64,000 nt of DNA from Corynebacterium terpenotabidum Y-11 (GCF_000418365.1 NC_021663.1:1736001-1800000); one strand, 5' to 3'. Shown: positions 26,791-37,416, numbered from the stretch's first letter. Made by a program: numbers and translations. Notes: a model not told the origin generated them from the letters alone.

Positions 26791-29700
26791 GTGAACAGCA
26801 CCAATTTCGGTTCCAACGGATGGCTGGTCGACCAGATGCACCAGCAATTCAAGGAGGACCCGCAGTCCGTGGACAAGGAATGGCGTGATTTCTTCACCGC
26901 GGGCTCTGCCAGCGGCCCCGACGCCCCCGAAACGACCGCCCCCACCACAACGGCGGCCACGACAACGACGGCCACCACTTCCGCGGCCCCTGCCACTGCA
27001 CAGACGTCAGGCGTGGCAGTTCCCTCGACGGCCGGAACCACCCACCGTGCCAGCGCCGCCGCAACGGTGGCCTCGAACGTGGCTCTTTCCGCCAACCCGA
27101 TCCCGGAGCGCGTCGCTCCTCCCGCCCCGAAGGATGCCGCCGAACCGCTGACCCCGGGTGAGGCCGCGCTCAAGGGAGCACAGCGTGCCATCGCGAAGAA
27201 CATGGACGCCTCACTGGACATCCCCACGGCTACCACCGTGCGCGACATGCCCGCGAAGCTCATGTTCGAGAACCGGGCGATGATCAACAACCACCTGCGG
27301 TCCCAGGGCCGCGGCAAGATCAGCTTCACCCACATCCTGGGCTGGGCGATGGTCAACGCCGTCAAGGCTCACCCGACGATGAACAACAACTACAAGGTCA
27401 TCGACGGTAAGCCCTCGGTCGTCACCCCCGAACACATCAACCTCGGCCTGGCGATCGACCTCGTCTCCAAGAACGGCAGCCGCAACCTGGTCGTCGCCGC
27501 CATCCGCGCCTGCGAAACATTCGACTTCGAGGGCTTCGTCGACGCCTACGAAGATATCGTCGTCCGCGCCCGCAAGGGCAAGCTGACCATGGACGACTTC
27601 TCCGGCGTCACCATCCAGCTCACCAATCCCGGCGGAATCGGCACCCGGCACTCCGTCCCGCGCCTGACCCACGGTCAGGGTGCGATCATCGGCGTCGGCG
27701 CCATGGACTACCCGGCGGAATTCGCCGGCGCCTCCGAAGACCGACTCGCCGATCTCGGCGTCGGCAAGCTCGTCACCATCACCTCGACCTACGACCACCG
27801 CATCATCCAGGGCGCCGAATCCGGTGAGTTCCTGCGTGACATGAGCCGCCAGCTCATCGACGACGGTTTCTGGGACGGCATCTACGCCTCCCTGAAGGTG
27901 CCCTATGCACCGGTCCGGTGGAGCCAGGACGTCCCCAACACTGGCGTGGACAAGTCCACCCGCGTCATGCAGCTCATCGAGGCCTACCGCTCCCGCGGTC
28001 ACCTCATCGCCGACATCGACCCGCTGCACTGGACCCAGCCCGGCCTGCCGGTCCCGGACCACTCTGACCTCGACATCGAGAGCCACGGGCTGACCCTCTG
28101 GGACTTCGACCGTCGGTTCCACGTCGGCGGCTTCGCCGGTCGGGAATCGATGACGCTGCGTGAGGTGCTCGCCACCCTGCGTAAGGCCTACACCCTCAAG
28201 GTCGGCTCCGAGTACACCCACATCCTCGACAAGGATGAGCGTCTCTGGCTCCAGGAGCACATCGAGGCAGGTCAGCAGAAGCTGTCCAACCCCGAGCAGA
28301 AGTACCTGCTGCAGACCCTGAACTCCGCCGAGGCCTTCGAGAACTTCCTGCAGACCAAGTACATCGGTCAGAAGCGGTTCTCCCTCGAAGGCGCCGAAGC
28401 CCTCATCCCGCTGCTCGACGCCGCTGCCGACCAGGCCGCCGAACAGGGCCTGGAAGAGGTCGTCATCGGTATGCCGCACCGCGGCCGCCTCAATGTGCTG
28501 GCCAATATCGTCGGCAAGCCCTACTCCACCATCTTCGGTGAGTTCGAGGGCAATATCGAGCCCGCCGCCGCCGGCGGTTCCGGTGACGTGAAGTACCACC
28601 TGGGCGCCGAGGGCGTCTACACCCAGATGTTCGGCGACAACGACATCAAGGTGACCCTCACCGCCAACCCCTCCCACCTCGAGGCCGTCAACCCGGTCAT
28701 GGAGGGTCTGGCCCGTGCCCACCAGGACATCTCCCCGCGCGCCGAGGACCGGCCGATCATGCCGATCCTCATGCACGGCGACGCCGCCTTCACCGGCCTG
28801 GGCATCGTCCCGGAGACCATCAACATGGCCCAGCTCCGCGGATACTCCGTCGGCGGCACGGTCCACGTCGTGGTCAACAACCAGATCGGTTTCACCACCA
28901 CCCCGGACCGTGGTCGCTCCACCCACTACGCCACCGACATCGCCAAGGGCTTCGACTGCCCGGTGTTCCACGTCAACGGCGACGACCCGGAGGCCGTCGT
29001 GTGGGTCGCCCGCCTCGCCGTCGAGTACCGACGCCGGTTCGGCAAGGACGTCTTCATCGACCTGGTCTGCTACCGCCGCCGCGGCCACAACGAGGCCGAC
29101 GATCCGTCGATGACGCAGCCGGAGCTCTACAGCATCATCGAGAGCCGTCCGACCGTGCGCTCCCTCTACCACGACACCCTCGTGGGTCGCGGTGACATCA
29201 CCGCGGAGGACGCACAGCGTGCCGCCGATGACTTCCACGGCCAGCTGGAAAGCGTCTTCAACCAGGTCAAGGAAGGTGTCAAGGGGGTGACCCCCGCCGC
29301 CCAGACCGGCATCGCCGGTGGTCAGGACCTCTCCACCGGGTTGGACACGTCCATCACCGCCGACGTCATCGCCGAGATCGGCGACAGCTACACCGTCGAC
29401 GCGCCCGAGGACTTCAACGTGCACCAGCGCGTCAAGCCGGTCGTCAAGCGCCGTCACCAGATGTCCCGCCAGGGCAAGATCGACTGGGCCTTCGGTGAGC
29501 TCCTCGCCTTCGGCTCGCTCGCCCGTGAGGGACGCCTCGTCCGCCTCGCCGGTGAGGATTCCCAGCGCGGCACCTTCACCCAGCGCCACGCCATCCTCTT
29601 CGACTCGACGACGAACAAGCCGTTCAGTCCGCTGGAAATGGTCGCCCGGAACTCCGGCAACGGTGGTTCCTTCCGCGCCTTCAACTCCCCGCTCACCGAG

Positions 29701-30528
29701 TACGCCGGCATGGGCTTCGAGTACGGCTACTCCGTCGGCAACCTCGACGCGGTCGTCGCCTGGGAGGCACAGTTCGGTGATTTCGCCGACGGCGCCCAGA
29801 CCATCATCGACGAGTACATCTCCTCCGGTGAGGCCAAGTGGGGCCAGCTGTCCAGCGTCATCCTGCTGCTGCCGCACGGCTACGAGGGACAGGGACCGGA
29901 CCACTCCTCGGCCCGTATCGAGCGCTACCTGCAGATGGCTGCCGAAGGCTCGATGACCATCGCCCAGCCCTCCACCCCGGCTAACCATTTCCACCTGCTG
30001 CGTCGTCACGCCCTGGGCACCATGCGTCGCCCGCTGGTCGTCTTCACCCCGAAGTCGATGCTGCGCAACAAGGCCGCGGTCTCCTCGGTCGAGGACTTCA
30101 CCGAGGTCACCAAGTTCCGGTCCGTACTGGACGACCCCCGCTTCGCCGACGGCACCGCGGACCGCTCCGGAGTGAAGACTGTGCTCATGTGCTCCGGCAA
30201 GATCTACTACGACCTCGAGAAGAAGCGTGCCGAGGACGGTCGTGACGATATCGCCATCGTCCGGGTCGAGATGCTCCACCCGATCCCCCACAACCGGATC
30301 CGGGAAACTGTCGTCGAAGGCTACCCCGGCGCTGAGGTGCGGTGGGTCCAGGATGAGCCGGCCAACCAGGGTGCCTGGCCGTTCCTGGCGCTCAACCTGC
30401 CCGAGCGGATTCCGGGCTTCACCATGAAGCGCGTCTCCCGCCGCGCCCAGTCCTCCACCGCCACCGGTGTGGCGAAGGTCCACCACCTCGAGCAGGAGAC
30501 CCTGCTCACCGAGGCCTTCGCGACGTAG
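26791..30528 (+). CDS. odhA: 2-oxoglutarate dehydrogenase E1/E2 fusion (OdhA/Kgd)
   Basis: Thiamine-diphosphate enzyme of the TCA cycle. 1245 residues; C. glutamicum OdhA has 1221. The N-terminal segment ([34 protein letters not shown]) is the E1 assembly tail, followed by a Thr/Ala/Pro linker, then an E2-type acyltransferase domain (about 125-360) with [17 protein letters not shown] and no lipoyl domain. The E1 domain follows ([55 protein letters not shown]). In this family activity is inhibited by the FHA protein OdhI and lipoyl groups come from AceF; that is family knowledge. GTG start has GAGGCGAGGA upstream. Confidence 0.97.
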   Translation: MNSTNFGSNGWLVDQMHQQFKEDPQSVDKEWRDFFTAGSASGPDAPETTAPTTTAATTTTATTSAAPATAQTSGVAVPSTAGTTHRASAAATVASNVALSANPIPERVAPPAPKDAAEPLTPGEAALKGAQRAIAKNMDASLDIPTATTVRDMPAKLMFENRAMINNHLRSQGRGKISFTHILGWAMVNAVKAHPTMNNNYKVIDGKPSVVTPEHINLGLAIDLVSKNGSRNLVVAAIRACETFDFEGFVDAYEDIVVRARKGKLTMDDFSGVTIQLTNPGGIGTRHSVPRLTHGQGAIIGVGAMDYPAEFAGASEDRLADLGVGKLVTITSTYDHRIIQGAESGEFLRDMSRQLIDDGFWDGIYASLKVPYAPVRWSQDVPNTGVDKSTRVMQLIEAYRSRGHLIADIDPLHWTQPGLPVPDHSDLDIESHGLTLWDFDRRFHVGGFAGRESMTLREVLATLRKAYTLKVGSEYTHILDKDERLWLQEHIEAGQQKLSNPEQKYLLQTLNSAEAFENFLQTKYIGQKRFSLEGAEALIPLLDAAADQAAEQGLEEVVIGMPHRGRLNVLANIVGKPYSTIFGEFEGNIEPAAAGGSGDVKYHLGAEGVYTQMFGDNDIKVTLTANPSHLEAVNPVMEGLARAHQDISPRAEDRPIMPILMHGDAAFTGLGIVPETINMAQLRGYSVGGTVHVVVNNQIGFTTTPDRGRSTHYATDIAKGFDCPVFHVNGDDPEAVVWVARLAVEYRRRFGKDVFIDLVCYRRRGHNEADDPSMTQPELYSIIESRPTVRSLYHDTLVGRGDITAEDAQRAADDFHGQLESVFNQVKEGVKGVTPAAQTGIAGGQDLSTGLDTSITADVIAEIGDSYTVDAPEDFNVHQRVKPVVKRRHQMSRQGKIDWAFGELLAFGSLAREGRLVRLAGEDSQRGTFTQRHAILFDSTTNKPFSPLEMVARNSGNGGSFRAFNSPLTEYAGMGFEYGYSVGNLDAVVAWEAQFGDFADGAQTIIDEYISSGEAKWGQLSSVILLLPHGYEGQGPDHSSARIERYLQMAAEGSMTIAQPSTPANHFHLLRRHALGTMRRPLVVFTPKSMLRNKAAVSSVEDFTEVTKFRSVLDDPRFADGTADRSGVKTVLMCSGKIYYDLEKKRAEDGRDDIAIVRVEMLHPIPHNRIRETVVEGYPGAEVRWVQDEPANQGAWPFLALNLPERIPGFTMKRVSRRAQSSTATGVAKVHHLEQETLLTEAFAT

Positions 30529-30543
30529 GGTCCGACCCTGCGC

Positions 30544-30586
30544 GACGGGGAGTCGCAGTGCCGTCCGGGCACTGTGACTCCCCGTC
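30544..30586. terminator. Bidirectional terminator between odhA and the lipoprotein gene
   Basis: Arms 30544-30562 and 30568-30586 pair along 19 bp with one G-U pair around a 5-nt loop. No strong T run follows on either strand. It lies exactly between convergent genes. Confidence 0.7.
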
Positions 30587-30588
30587 CG

Positions 30589-31221
30589 TCATTCAGTGGC
30601 CTGATCAACGTCCTCTGCCGCGGCCTGCAGATCCGCTGTCGTCACCCCGCCAGCGACATCGTTGAGCGCCTTACGGTCCGCCCGGTCCATCGTCGGTTTG
30701 CGGTAGACAGCGACAATGTTCTGCGGCAATGACTCGTCCTCACAGGCGACCGCGAGGCCAGGATCAGTGGCCTGCAGGTCTGTGGGCAGGGCGGAGACCA
30801 TCGTCGAGTGGGTGATGTCCCGCCAGGTCTCCGCATCCACCTCGCCTTCCGCCTGTTCCGCGCGGTACAGCTCGCGCAGTTCCCGGCCCTTCGCCGCGTC
30901 CAGGGTGTCGAGAAGCTCCCCCACGCATCCGGTGACCAGTGTGAGGTCACCGGAGCGCAGCCCGGAGATCCGGTCTGCGTCATCGACCCTGGTCTCCTCC
31001 ACTGTCCTGCCCTGCTCCTCCAGTCCCGCCCGGTACACGTCCGCCAACGCCTGCTGGAGCGGGTCACCGGTCACCCCGATGACCACGGTACTGTCCACGG
31101 CGGACGACACCGCCTGGTGCGTCGGGGACGTCGCCCCGGAACTGCACCCGGCACAGACGACGCCGACGGCGGTGACGACGGCGAGCAGCGCTGCAGCGCG
31201 ACGTCCCGGCACCCCCCGCAT
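30589..31221 (-). CDS. Lipoprotein resembling an osmoprotectant-type binding protein
   Basis: About 210 residues. Signal peptide with lipobox VVCAGC near residue 24, so a membrane-anchored lipoprotein. The mature part (STVVIGVTGDPLQQALADVYRAGLEEQGRTVEETRV) looks like the start of an OpuAC-type solute-binding domain, but it is short for that family and no permease or ATPase is adjacent. ATG 31221 overlaps the stop of the small membrane protein gene (TGATG), so the pair is coupled. Function unknown. Confidence 0.72.
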   Translation of the reverse strand: MRGVPGRRAAALLAVVTAVGVVCAGCSSGATSPTHQAVSSAVDSTVVIGVTGDPLQQALADVYRAGLEEQGRTVEETRVDDADRISGLRSGDLTLVTGCVGELLDTLDAAKGRELRELYRAEQAEGEVDAETWRDITHSTMVSALPTDLQATDPGLAVACEDESLPQNIVAVYRKPTMDRADRKALNDVAGGVTTADLQAAAEDVDQATE

Positions 31222-31415
31222 CAGAACCACACCACCAGAATGAGAACGCCGAGCGCCAGCCAGGGCACCAGCGCCCACCAGCCGGTACGGTCGCTGAGCA
31301 GCGCTCCGCCGGTGGCCACGGCACCGGCGAGGGCGTGCGGGATCCAGAGTGCATTGCCTGCCACAGCGAGGATGACGGCCAGGCCGCACAGTCCCCCGGC
31401 GATGAGTCGGGTCAT
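31221..31415 (-). CDS. Small membrane protein
   Basis: 64 residues, almost wholly hydrophobic, with two predicted membrane helices (IAGGLCGLAVILAVAGNALWIPHALAGAVATGG and WWALVPWLALGVLILVVWF). It is upstream of and coupled to the lipoprotein gene. ATG 31415 is chosen; the frame continues upstream but without a hydrophobic or conserved pattern. Not recognised. Confidence 0.6.
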   Translation of the reverse strand: MTRLIAGGLCGLAVILAVAGNALWIPHALAGAVATGGALLSDRTGWWALVPWLALGVLILVVWF

Positions 31416-31539
31416 GGTGATCAGCTCACCCGGTCCTTTCCGTCGTCGCAGTGAGTTCCATCCCGTACAGGATAGCCACCCCGACCACCGCCGGGGACCA
31501 GCCCCTGCCGTTGCACCGGAATCTGGTTGACTGTGGGGC

Positions 31540-32541
31540 ATGGCCCGTTGCACCGTCTACCGCTCCCCCGGCTCCACGGACCCGGGAGCGGTCCCGGACA
31601 CCATCACAGATCTCGACGACATCCGGTTGCACCGGATCAGGGAGTCGCTCGGCACCGGTGATTTCTGCTGGATCGATGTGGCGGAGCCGGACGATGCGTT
31701 CATGGCCCGGGTCGCGGAGGTCTTCGGCATCCACGAGCTCATCGCGGAGGACGCGGTCGTCGCCCTCCAGCGGCCGAAGTACGAACGGTACGGCGATCAG
31801 CTGTTGTTCGTGCTGCGGACCGTCGTCTACACGCCCTCGGGTGACGACCCCGACCTCACCCCGGACGTGACGACCGGCGAGGTCCAGGTGATCCTCGGTG
31901 ACAATTTCGTGGTCACGGTCAACCACGGGAGCACCCCCGACCCGGATGAACGCGTGGCGGAGAACCTGGAGCGGGTCTTCCTGCCGCAGACCGTCCTGTA
32001 TTCGCTCGCCGACGAGATCGTGGATCACTACCTCGAGGTCAGTCTGCAGCTTGAAGATGATGTCAGTGCCATGGAGACCAGGGTCTTCGCCCCGGGCAGC
32101 AACCTCGACATCGAGGAGGTTTACCTGCTGATGCGTGAGGTCCTGGAGATCCGGCACTCCATTGATCCACTCACCGTCGCACTCAAACTACTGGTCAATG
32201 ACCGCGAACTCATCGTCGAAGACAGCCGGACCTACCTGCGGGACGTGCTCGACCACCAGATACTCAGTGCCGACCGGATCGGGAACCACGCGGAGCGGCT
32301 GGCGTCCCTGGTGAACGCCGCATCCGCCAAGATCTCGCTGCAGCAGAACACCGACATGCGCAAGATCTCGGCCTGGGCGGCGATCGCGGTCGTGCCGACG
32401 ATGATTGCCGGTGTGTACGGCATGAACTTCGACGACATGCCGGAGCTGCACATGTCCTTCGGGTACCCCCTCGTCGTCGGGATGATGGTGCTGATCTGTC
32501 TGATTCTCATCGTCCTGTTCCGCCGGAACCGGTGGCTGTGA
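31540..32541 (+). CDS. corA: CorA-family magnesium/cobalt transporter
   Basis: 333-residue pentameric channel for Mg2+. A large cytoplasmic alpha/beta and helical domain (VEDSRTYLRDVLDHQILSADRIGNHAERLASLVNAASAKISLQQN) leads to two C-terminal membrane helices, the first ending in the diagnostic GMN motif (GVYGMNFDDMPEL), then a basic RRNRWL end. It lies 43 bp before an MgtE-related gene and close to a DUF1003 gene, suggesting a magnesium-handling group. Confidence 0.92.
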   Translation: MARCTVYRSPGSTDPGAVPDTITDLDDIRLHRIRESLGTGDFCWIDVAEPDDAFMARVAEVFGIHELIAEDAVVALQRPKYERYGDQLLFVLRTVVYTPSGDDPDLTPDVTTGEVQVILGDNFVVTVNHGSTPDPDERVAENLERVFLPQTVLYSLADEIVDHYLEVSLQLEDDVSAMETRVFAPGSNLDIEEVYLLMREVLEIRHSIDPLTVALKLLVNDRELIVEDSRTYLRDVLDHQILSADRIGNHAERLASLVNAASAKISLQQNTDMRKISAWAAIAVVPTMIAGVYGMNFDDMPELHMSFGYPLVVGMMVLICLILIVLFRRNRWL

Positions 32542-32571
32542 CCGGTGCACCGCACCGGGCAACTGGTCACG

Positions 32572-32577
32572 TATTCT
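32572..32577 (+). promoter_or_regulatory. -10 box of the MgtE-like gene
   Basis: TATTCT lies 7 nt before ATG 32585, again the leaderless spacing, so the MgtE-like gene has its own promoter in addition to any readthrough from corA. Confidence 0.5.
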
Positions 32578-32584
32578 CGGCGGT

Positions 32585-33856
32585 ATGAGTGCTTCCCGAG
32601 TCTTCGCCGGCCGCCTCGCCGGGATGGTCCTGCTCGGTGCCGACGGCGAGTCCGTGGGCCGGGTCCGCGACGTGGTCGTCAGTATCCGCTCACACCGGGC
32701 CCGGGCGCTCGGTCTGGTCGTCGAGGTCGCCGGCAAGCGACGGATCTTCCTGCCGATGCTGCGGATCGCCTCGATCGAACCGACGGAGGTGACGATGAAC
32801 ACCAGCTCGGTGAGTCTGCGCCCGTTCAAGTCCCGGTCCGGCGAGGTCATGGTGATGGACGATCTCATCGGGGCGAAGGTCCACACCGACGACCCGGAGC
32901 ACGGGCACCTCTCCGGCCGGGCCGTGGAGATCACCGACGTCGAGCTGGAACTCACCAGGACTCGGGAGTGGGACGTCAGCCGCGTCGCAGTGATCACCCG
33001 TGGCAGGTTGGGGCGCCGGTCCACTCCCGCTGTGGTGCCGTTGACCCACGTCCACGGTCTCTCCGCGTCCGGCGCCGGGCCGGAGGACGCGGACGCGGAA
33101 CTCATCGCAGAGTTCAAGGAGATGCGTAACGCCGATGTGGCTCAGGTCCTCCACGAGTTGCCCCCGGAACGGCGGTTCCGCGTTGCCGGGGAGCTCGCCG
33201 ACGAGCGTCTGGCGGATGTCCTCGCCGAGCTGCCCGACGACGAGCAGATGGAGATTCTCGACACGCTGACGATCGAGCGTGCCGCGGACATCCTCGAGGA
33301 GATGGATCCCGATGACGCCGCCGACCTGCTCGGTGAGCTGCCCGATGACAAGGCCGACGTCCTGCTGGAGCTGATGGATCCGGAGGAGTCCGAACCGGTG
33401 CGTCGCCTCATGAGTTTCTCTCCGGACACGGTGGGTTCCCTCATGACCTCGGAACCGATGATCCTCACCCCTCAGGCCACGGTCGCCGAGGCACTGGCCC
33501 ACGCCCGGAACCCCGAGGTGCCGCAGTCCCTGAGCAATCTGGTGTTCGTGGTCCGCCCGCCACAGGCTACCCCGACCGGGCGCTACCTGGGCTGTGTCCA
33601 CCTGCAGAAGCTGCTCCGGGAACCTCCCTCCGCCCTCATCGGCGGTATCCTCGACCTTGATCTGCCCGCCCTGCACGCCGATGACTCCGTGGAGACCGCC
33701 GCCCGGTACTTCGCGACGTACAACCTGGTCTGCGGCCCGGTACTCGACGAGAACCAGCATCTGCTCGGCGCCGTCGCCGTCGATGATCTGCTCGATGACC
33801 TCCTTCCGGAGGACTGGCGGGACGATGACTGGCGGGACCACCGAACCACCGCCTGA
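32585..33856 (+). CDS. Soluble MgtE-like protein: PRC-barrel, MgtE_N and CBS domains, no membrane part
   Basis: 423 residues. Region 1-95 is a PRC-barrel-like beta domain (GRLAGMVLLGADGESVGRVRDVVVSI). Region about 180-285 is the MgtE N-terminal superhelix, with repeated LPPERRFRVAGELADERLADVLAELPDDEQMEIL and MDPDDAADLLGELPDDKADVLLELM. About 285-405 is a CBS pair (VGSLMTSEPMILTPQATVAEAL; ADDSVETAARYFATYNLVCGPVLDE). The five membrane helices of MgtE are absent, so it cannot itself be a channel; a Mg2+ sensor or regulator role is inferred. The C-terminus is acidic (LLDDLLPEDWRDDDWRDH). Confidence 0.88.
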   Translation: MSASRVFAGRLAGMVLLGADGESVGRVRDVVVSIRSHRARALGLVVEVAGKRRIFLPMLRIASIEPTEVTMNTSSVSLRPFKSRSGEVMVMDDLIGAKVHTDDPEHGHLSGRAVEITDVELELTRTREWDVSRVAVITRGRLGRRSTPAVVPLTHVHGLSASGAGPEDADAELIAEFKEMRNADVAQVLHELPPERRFRVAGELADERLADVLAELPDDEQMEILDTLTIERAADILEEMDPDDAADLLGELPDDKADVLLELMDPEESEPVRRLMSFSPDTVGSLMTSEPMILTPQATVAEALAHARNPEVPQSLSNLVFVVRPPQATPTGRYLGCVHLQKLLREPPSALIGGILDLDLPALHADDSVETAARYFATYNLVCGPVLDENQHLLGAVAVDDLLDDLLPEDWRDDDWRDHRTTA

Positions 33857-33934
33857 TCCGCTTGATCCACCGGGCCCGGCTGACCCCGGGCTGACCCGAC
33901 TGCACCACCCCGACCACCGCGCGAAGGAGGAACT

Positions 33935-34507
33935 GTGCCGGACACCTACGCCCGCACCGACCTGGACACCCCTACCTCGGCACGCCGCCGACGATTCCTC
34001 TCCTTCAACGGGGACGCCATCGGCGTCGGCGCCGAACGGATCGCCCGCTTCCTCGGGACGGGCAAGTACCTTCTGTGGCAGACGGTCTTCGTGATCGTCT
34101 GGATCCTCCTCAACATCGGTGGCATGTGGTGGAACTGGGACCCGTATCCGTTCATCCTGCTCAACCTGGCGTTCTCCACCCAGGCCGCGTACTCGGCCCC
34201 GCTGATCCTGCTCGCCCAGAATCGCCAGGACGATCGCGACCGGGTCTCCCTCAACGAGGACCGTCGCCGAGCCGCGGAAACCAAGGCGGACACCGAGTTC
34301 CTCGCCCGCGAACTCGCCGGCCTGCGCATCGCCGTGGGTGAGAACGTCACCCGGGACTACCTGCGTCACGAACTCGACGATCTCACCGACCTGCTGCACC
34401 GGATCGAGGACAAGCTGGAGGACCAGCGCCACGACGCCGATGAACCGGTCGACCCCGGTGAGCCACCTGCCACCCACCGCGGCGATGACCGGAGTGACCA
34501 CCGCTGA
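33935..34507 (+). CDS. DUF1003 membrane protein
   Basis: 190 residues. Two central membrane helices (LWQTVFVIVWILLNIGG; YPFILLNLAFSTQAAYSAPLILLAQNRQ) carry the DUF1003 signature, with the QNRQDDRDR basic/acidic stretch after them and a C-terminal helical, charged cytoplasmic tail. GTG 33935 has GAAGGAGG at good spacing. It commonly neighbours the MgtE-like gene in actinobacteria; function unknown. Confidence 0.88.
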   Translation: MPDTYARTDLDTPTSARRRRFLSFNGDAIGVGAERIARFLGTGKYLLWQTVFVIVWILLNIGGMWWNWDPYPFILLNLAFSTQAAYSAPLILLAQNRQDDRDRVSLNEDRRRAAETKADTEFLARELAGLRIAVGENVTRDYLRHELDDLTDLLHRIEDKLEDQRHDADEPVDPGEPPATHRGDDRSDHR

Positions 34508-34554
34508 CGCCGGGATTCCGGTGCGGCAGACCGAGCGCGTAACATGCTGGACTG

Positions 34555-35685
34555 ATGTCTACTGTCACCGAATCTGCTGTCCGCACCGCCCTGGCAACGG
34601 TCGAGGACCCGGAACTCAACCGCCCCATCACCGATCTCGGCATGGTGAAATCCGTGACGATCAACGGGGACGCCGTCGCCGTGGAGATCTACCTGACGAT
34701 CGCCGGCTGCCCGATGAAGTCCACGCTCACGGAGCAGACCCGGGCCGCGGTCGAGGGTGTGGACGGGGTCGCCAGCGCCACCGTCACCACCGATGTCATG
34801 ACGGATGAGCAACGCCGCGAACTGCGGCTGAAGGTCCGGGGCTCGGCCACCGAACCGGTGGTACCTTTCGCCCAGCCGGAGTCGACCACCCGGGTCTTCG
34901 CCATCGCCTCCGGCAAAGGCGGCGTCGGCAAGTCCTCGGTCACCGTGAATCTGGCGACGGCACTGGCCCGCCGGGGTCTCAACGTCGGTATCGTCGATGC
35001 CGACATCTACGGGCATTCCGTCCCGCACCTCATGGGGTCCACCGCCCACCCCAACCAGGTCGACGACATGATCATCCCGCCGCAGTCCTTCGGCGTGAAG
35101 CTCATCTCCATCGGCCACTTCCTCGACGGGAACTCCCCGGTGATCTGGCGGGGCCCGATGCTGCACCGGGCGATCCAGCAGTTCCTCGCCGACGTGTTCT
35201 GGGGCGACCTGGACGTGCTCCTGCTCGACCTTCCCCCCGGCACCGGGGATGTGGCGATCTCGGTAGCCCAGCTGGTCCCGAATGCGGAGCTGCTCATCGT
35301 CACCACACCGCAGGCCGCCGCGGCCGAGGTCGCCGAACGTGCCGGCTCGATCTCCCAACAGACCCGCCAGCGGATCGGCGGCGTCATCGAGAATATGAGC
35401 TGGCTGGAGATGCCGGACGGCTCCAGGATGGACATCTTCGGTTCCGGTGGCGGTCAGGTCGTCGCCGACCGGCTCTCGGAGATCACCGGGGCTCCGGTAC
35501 CGCTGATGGGACAGATCCCGCTGGACCCGAATCTCCGGATTGGCGGAGATGTGGGGAATCCGGTGGCGGTGTCCCAACCGGACTCGCCCGCCGGCATCGC
35601 CCTGGGCGCGCTGGCTGACCAGCTGGCCACCCGGCGTCAGTCCCTGGCAGGACGGCCGTTGAACCTGGGTGTCACCAAGAACTGA
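34555..35685 (+). CDS. mrp: Mrp/ApbC family iron-sulfur cluster carrier ATPase
   Basis: 376-residue P-loop ATPase implicated in loading Fe-S clusters. N-terminal MIP18/DUF59 domain (1-90: VEDPELNRPITDLGMV, IAGCPMKSTL), then deviant Walker A ASGKGGVGKSSVTVNLA near residue 120, VDADIYGHSVPHLMG, and LLLDLPPGTGDVAISVAQ. The C-terminal CxxC seen in many Mrp proteins is absent (GSGGGQVVADRL). TAACAT lies 9 nt before ATG 34555. It converges with tatB, 3 bp between stops. Confidence 0.92.
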   Translation: MSTVTESAVRTALATVEDPELNRPITDLGMVKSVTINGDAVAVEIYLTIAGCPMKSTLTEQTRAAVEGVDGVASATVTTDVMTDEQRRELRLKVRGSATEPVVPFAQPESTTRVFAIASGKGGVGKSSVTVNLATALARRGLNVGIVDADIYGHSVPHLMGSTAHPNQVDDMIIPPQSFGVKLISIGHFLDGNSPVIWRGPMLHRAIQQFLADVFWGDLDVLLLDLPPGTGDVAISVAQLVPNAELLIVTTPQAAAAEVAERAGSISQQTRQRIGGVIENMSWLEMPDGSRMDIFGSGGGQVVADRLSEITGAPVPLMGQIPLDPNLRIGGDVGNPVAVSQPDSPAGIALGALADQLATRRQSLAGRPLNLGVTKN

Positions 35686-35688
35686 CGG

Positions 35689-36201
35689 TCACAGCACATC
35701 ACCGTCATCCATCGTGGCCCAGCCGGGTCGGTCGGTGGAGGTGTCCGGTCCTCCGGGGGCGGCGGGCGTCGTCGGGGAAGCGTCGGGTCCGGGCGTGGAC
35801 GGACCGGAGGGCGACGCTGCCGTCCCATTCGGGGAACTTGTCGGCTTCGCGGTCTGCGCAGCCTGCCCTCCCGTCCCGGTCACGCTGTCAGTGACGCTGC
35901 GGGCGGATTTCTCCAGGTCCCCGAGGAACTCCGGATCGTCATCGAGCAGCGCTTTGGTCACCAGGCCCCTCGCCCCCATCCGACGCACATCGTTGAGCTG
36001 AGACAGTGGCTTTCGGAACTCCTCGAAGTCCTCGGCGAAACCGTCACCCAGTTCCGCCTTCGCCGAGGAAATGGCGTTGCGGGCGGCCAGGATCATCGCC
36101 TTGACGTCGGTGATGATCCGGGGAAGGCGCTCCGGTCCGACGACAATGAGGCCGACGATGACCAGAACGAGGATCTCTCCCCAACCGACGCTCGAGAACA
36201 C
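35689..36201 (-). CDS. tatB: Sec-independent protein translocase subunit TatB
   Basis: 170 residues. An N-terminal membrane helix (SSVGWGEILVLVIVGLIVVGPERLP) with the TatB/A hinge PERLP is followed by an amphipathic helix (RIITDVKAMILAARNAISSAKAELG) and a long Pro/Ser/Thr-rich tail. Works with TatA and TatC to export folded proteins. GTG start with GGTGGAG upstream. It stands downstream of sigE and cseE, the C. glutamicum order, so the envelope-stress sigma factor is likely linked to it. Confidence 0.93.
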   Translation of the reverse strand: MFSSVGWGEILVLVIVGLIVVGPERLPRIITDVKAMILAARNAISSAKAELGDGFAEDFEEFRKPLSQLNDVRRMGARGLVTKALLDDDPEFLGDLEKSARSVTDSVTGTGGQAAQTAKPTSSPNGTAASPSGPSTPGPDASPTTPAAPGGPDTSTDRPGWATMDDGDVL

Positions 36202-36246
36202 CGCACTCCACCTGGCTTCCTGTTGTGTGCCGTAACCCGGGTGATT

Positions 36247-36642
36247 CTACCGCCGACCCCTCTCCTGATGCGACACGCGTAGTGCCCGACGCACCGACGC
36301 CGACAACCGGTCCCCCAGGGTCTCCGGTCGACGGCACCCATCGACCCCGACGGAGGGGTACCCGGACTCCGGGTGCTCCGTACCGTCGGTGCCGGCACAG
36401 GACGCGGGGATACCCACCAGCCGGTCCAGCAGCGATCCGGGCGCCCTGACCTCGTCCATTGTCCCGGCCTGCCGACGTATCCGGTCAGCCGCCTGCCGCT
36501 GAATCCGGACCTCCTCCCGACACTCCCGGCACCGGGACAGGTGGATCTTCGCCCGGTCCTCGGCCCCGCAGCTGAGTTCCCCGTCGACAAGGGCAGCTAC
36601 CGTCTCCGTCGTCAAATGACCGACGTCACCGCCCGGCCACAT
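36247..36642 (-). CDS. cseE: Anti-sigma factor CseE (zinc-binding)
   Basis: 131 residues. Contains the zinc anti-sigma motif [12 protein letters not shown] (HxxxCxxC) near residue 35 and a helical N-terminus, the ZAS-domain pattern that binds an ECF sigma factor. ATG 36642 lies inside the 3' end of sigE (17-bp overlap), giving coupled synthesis of sigma and anti-sigma. Homologous to C. glutamicum CseE; the C-terminal half is Arg-rich and unassigned. Confidence 0.88.
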   Translation of the reverse strand: MWPGGDVGHLTTETVAALVDGELSCGAEDRAKIHLSRCRECREEVRIQRQAADRIRRQAGTMDEVRAPGSLLDRLVGIPASCAGTDGTEHPESGYPSVGVDGCRRPETLGDRLSASVRRALRVSHQERGRR

Positions 36643-37237
36643 AGCTCAACTCCCCGGCGTTGCGTTCGAGTGCCGCACGGAGCTGAGCCCGTGCCCGGTG
36701 GATCCTGGACCGCACGGTCCCCATCTTCAGTCCGAGGGTGTCGGCGATCTCCTCGTAGCTCAGGTCGAGACCGTCGCAGAGGACCACGGCGACGCGGAAC
36801 TCCGGGCTGAGATCGTCGAGGGCCCGGTTCAGGGCCGGATCCAGGTGGGTGAACTCGTAGACACGTTCCGGTCCCGGATCCTGTCCGGCAACGCGCTCGT
36901 AGTCCTCCGGCAGAGCCTCCATGCGCACCGTGGACCGGTGGCGGACCATGTCGAGGAAGAGATTGGTGGTGATCCGGTGGAGCCACCCCTCGAAAGTTCC
37001 GGGGCGGTAGGACTTCAGAGAGCGGAATACGCGCATGAACGTGTCCTGGGTGAGATCCTCGGCGTCCTGCCGGTTACCGCTGAGGCTGTAGGCCAGCCGG
37101 TACACCCCGTCCGCATGCTCGGCGACAAGGTCTCCCCACCCCGGCATCTCGGCGTCGCCACGGTCGAAGGCCTCTGTTCCGGAAATCGGTCCGGTGGAGG
37201 AGCTGTCGGAGTGCGGTGCGCGGATCATGGGTTCCAT
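36626..37237 (-). CDS. sigE: ECF sigma factor SigE
   Basis: About 203 residues. Region 2 ([58 protein letters not shown]) and region 4 ([44 protein letters not shown]) are complete; there is no region 1.1 or 3, as in ECF factors. Surface-stress sigma factor in C. glutamicum. ATG 37237 is chosen; ATG 37228 (MIRAPHSD) is an alternative. It is divergent from the O-methyltransferase gene. Confidence 0.92.
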   Translation of the reverse strand: MEPMIRAPHSDSSSTGPISGTEAFDRGDAEMPGWGDLVAEHADGVYRLAYSLSGNRQDAEDLTQDTFMRVFRSLKSYRPGTFEGWLHRITTNLFLDMVRHRSTVRMEALPEDYERVAGQDPGPERVYEFTHLDPALNRALDDLSPEFRVAVVLCDGLDLSYEEIADTLGLKMGTVRSRIHRARAQLRAALERNAGELSYVAGR

Positions 37238-37416
37238 TCTGAGGTACCTGCATTGCTGTCCCGTCCGGCCCGGCTGGGTGTTTGCTGTGAGACCGGGACA
37301 CCTGACGGCGTTTCTCCTCCGAATGTACCGTACCGTCGGCACTCCGGACACCCCTCACTTGTCCGCCCCGCAGACTCGCCGGTCTGTCGGTACCCGGTGT
37401 GCGACCGGATGACCTT

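Noticed and set aside
27211..30486. Open frame of over 1000 codons on the minus strand across odhA
   Set aside because: It is the antisense shadow of odhA in a high-GC gene. Its product is Val/Asp/Gly-rich with no domains.
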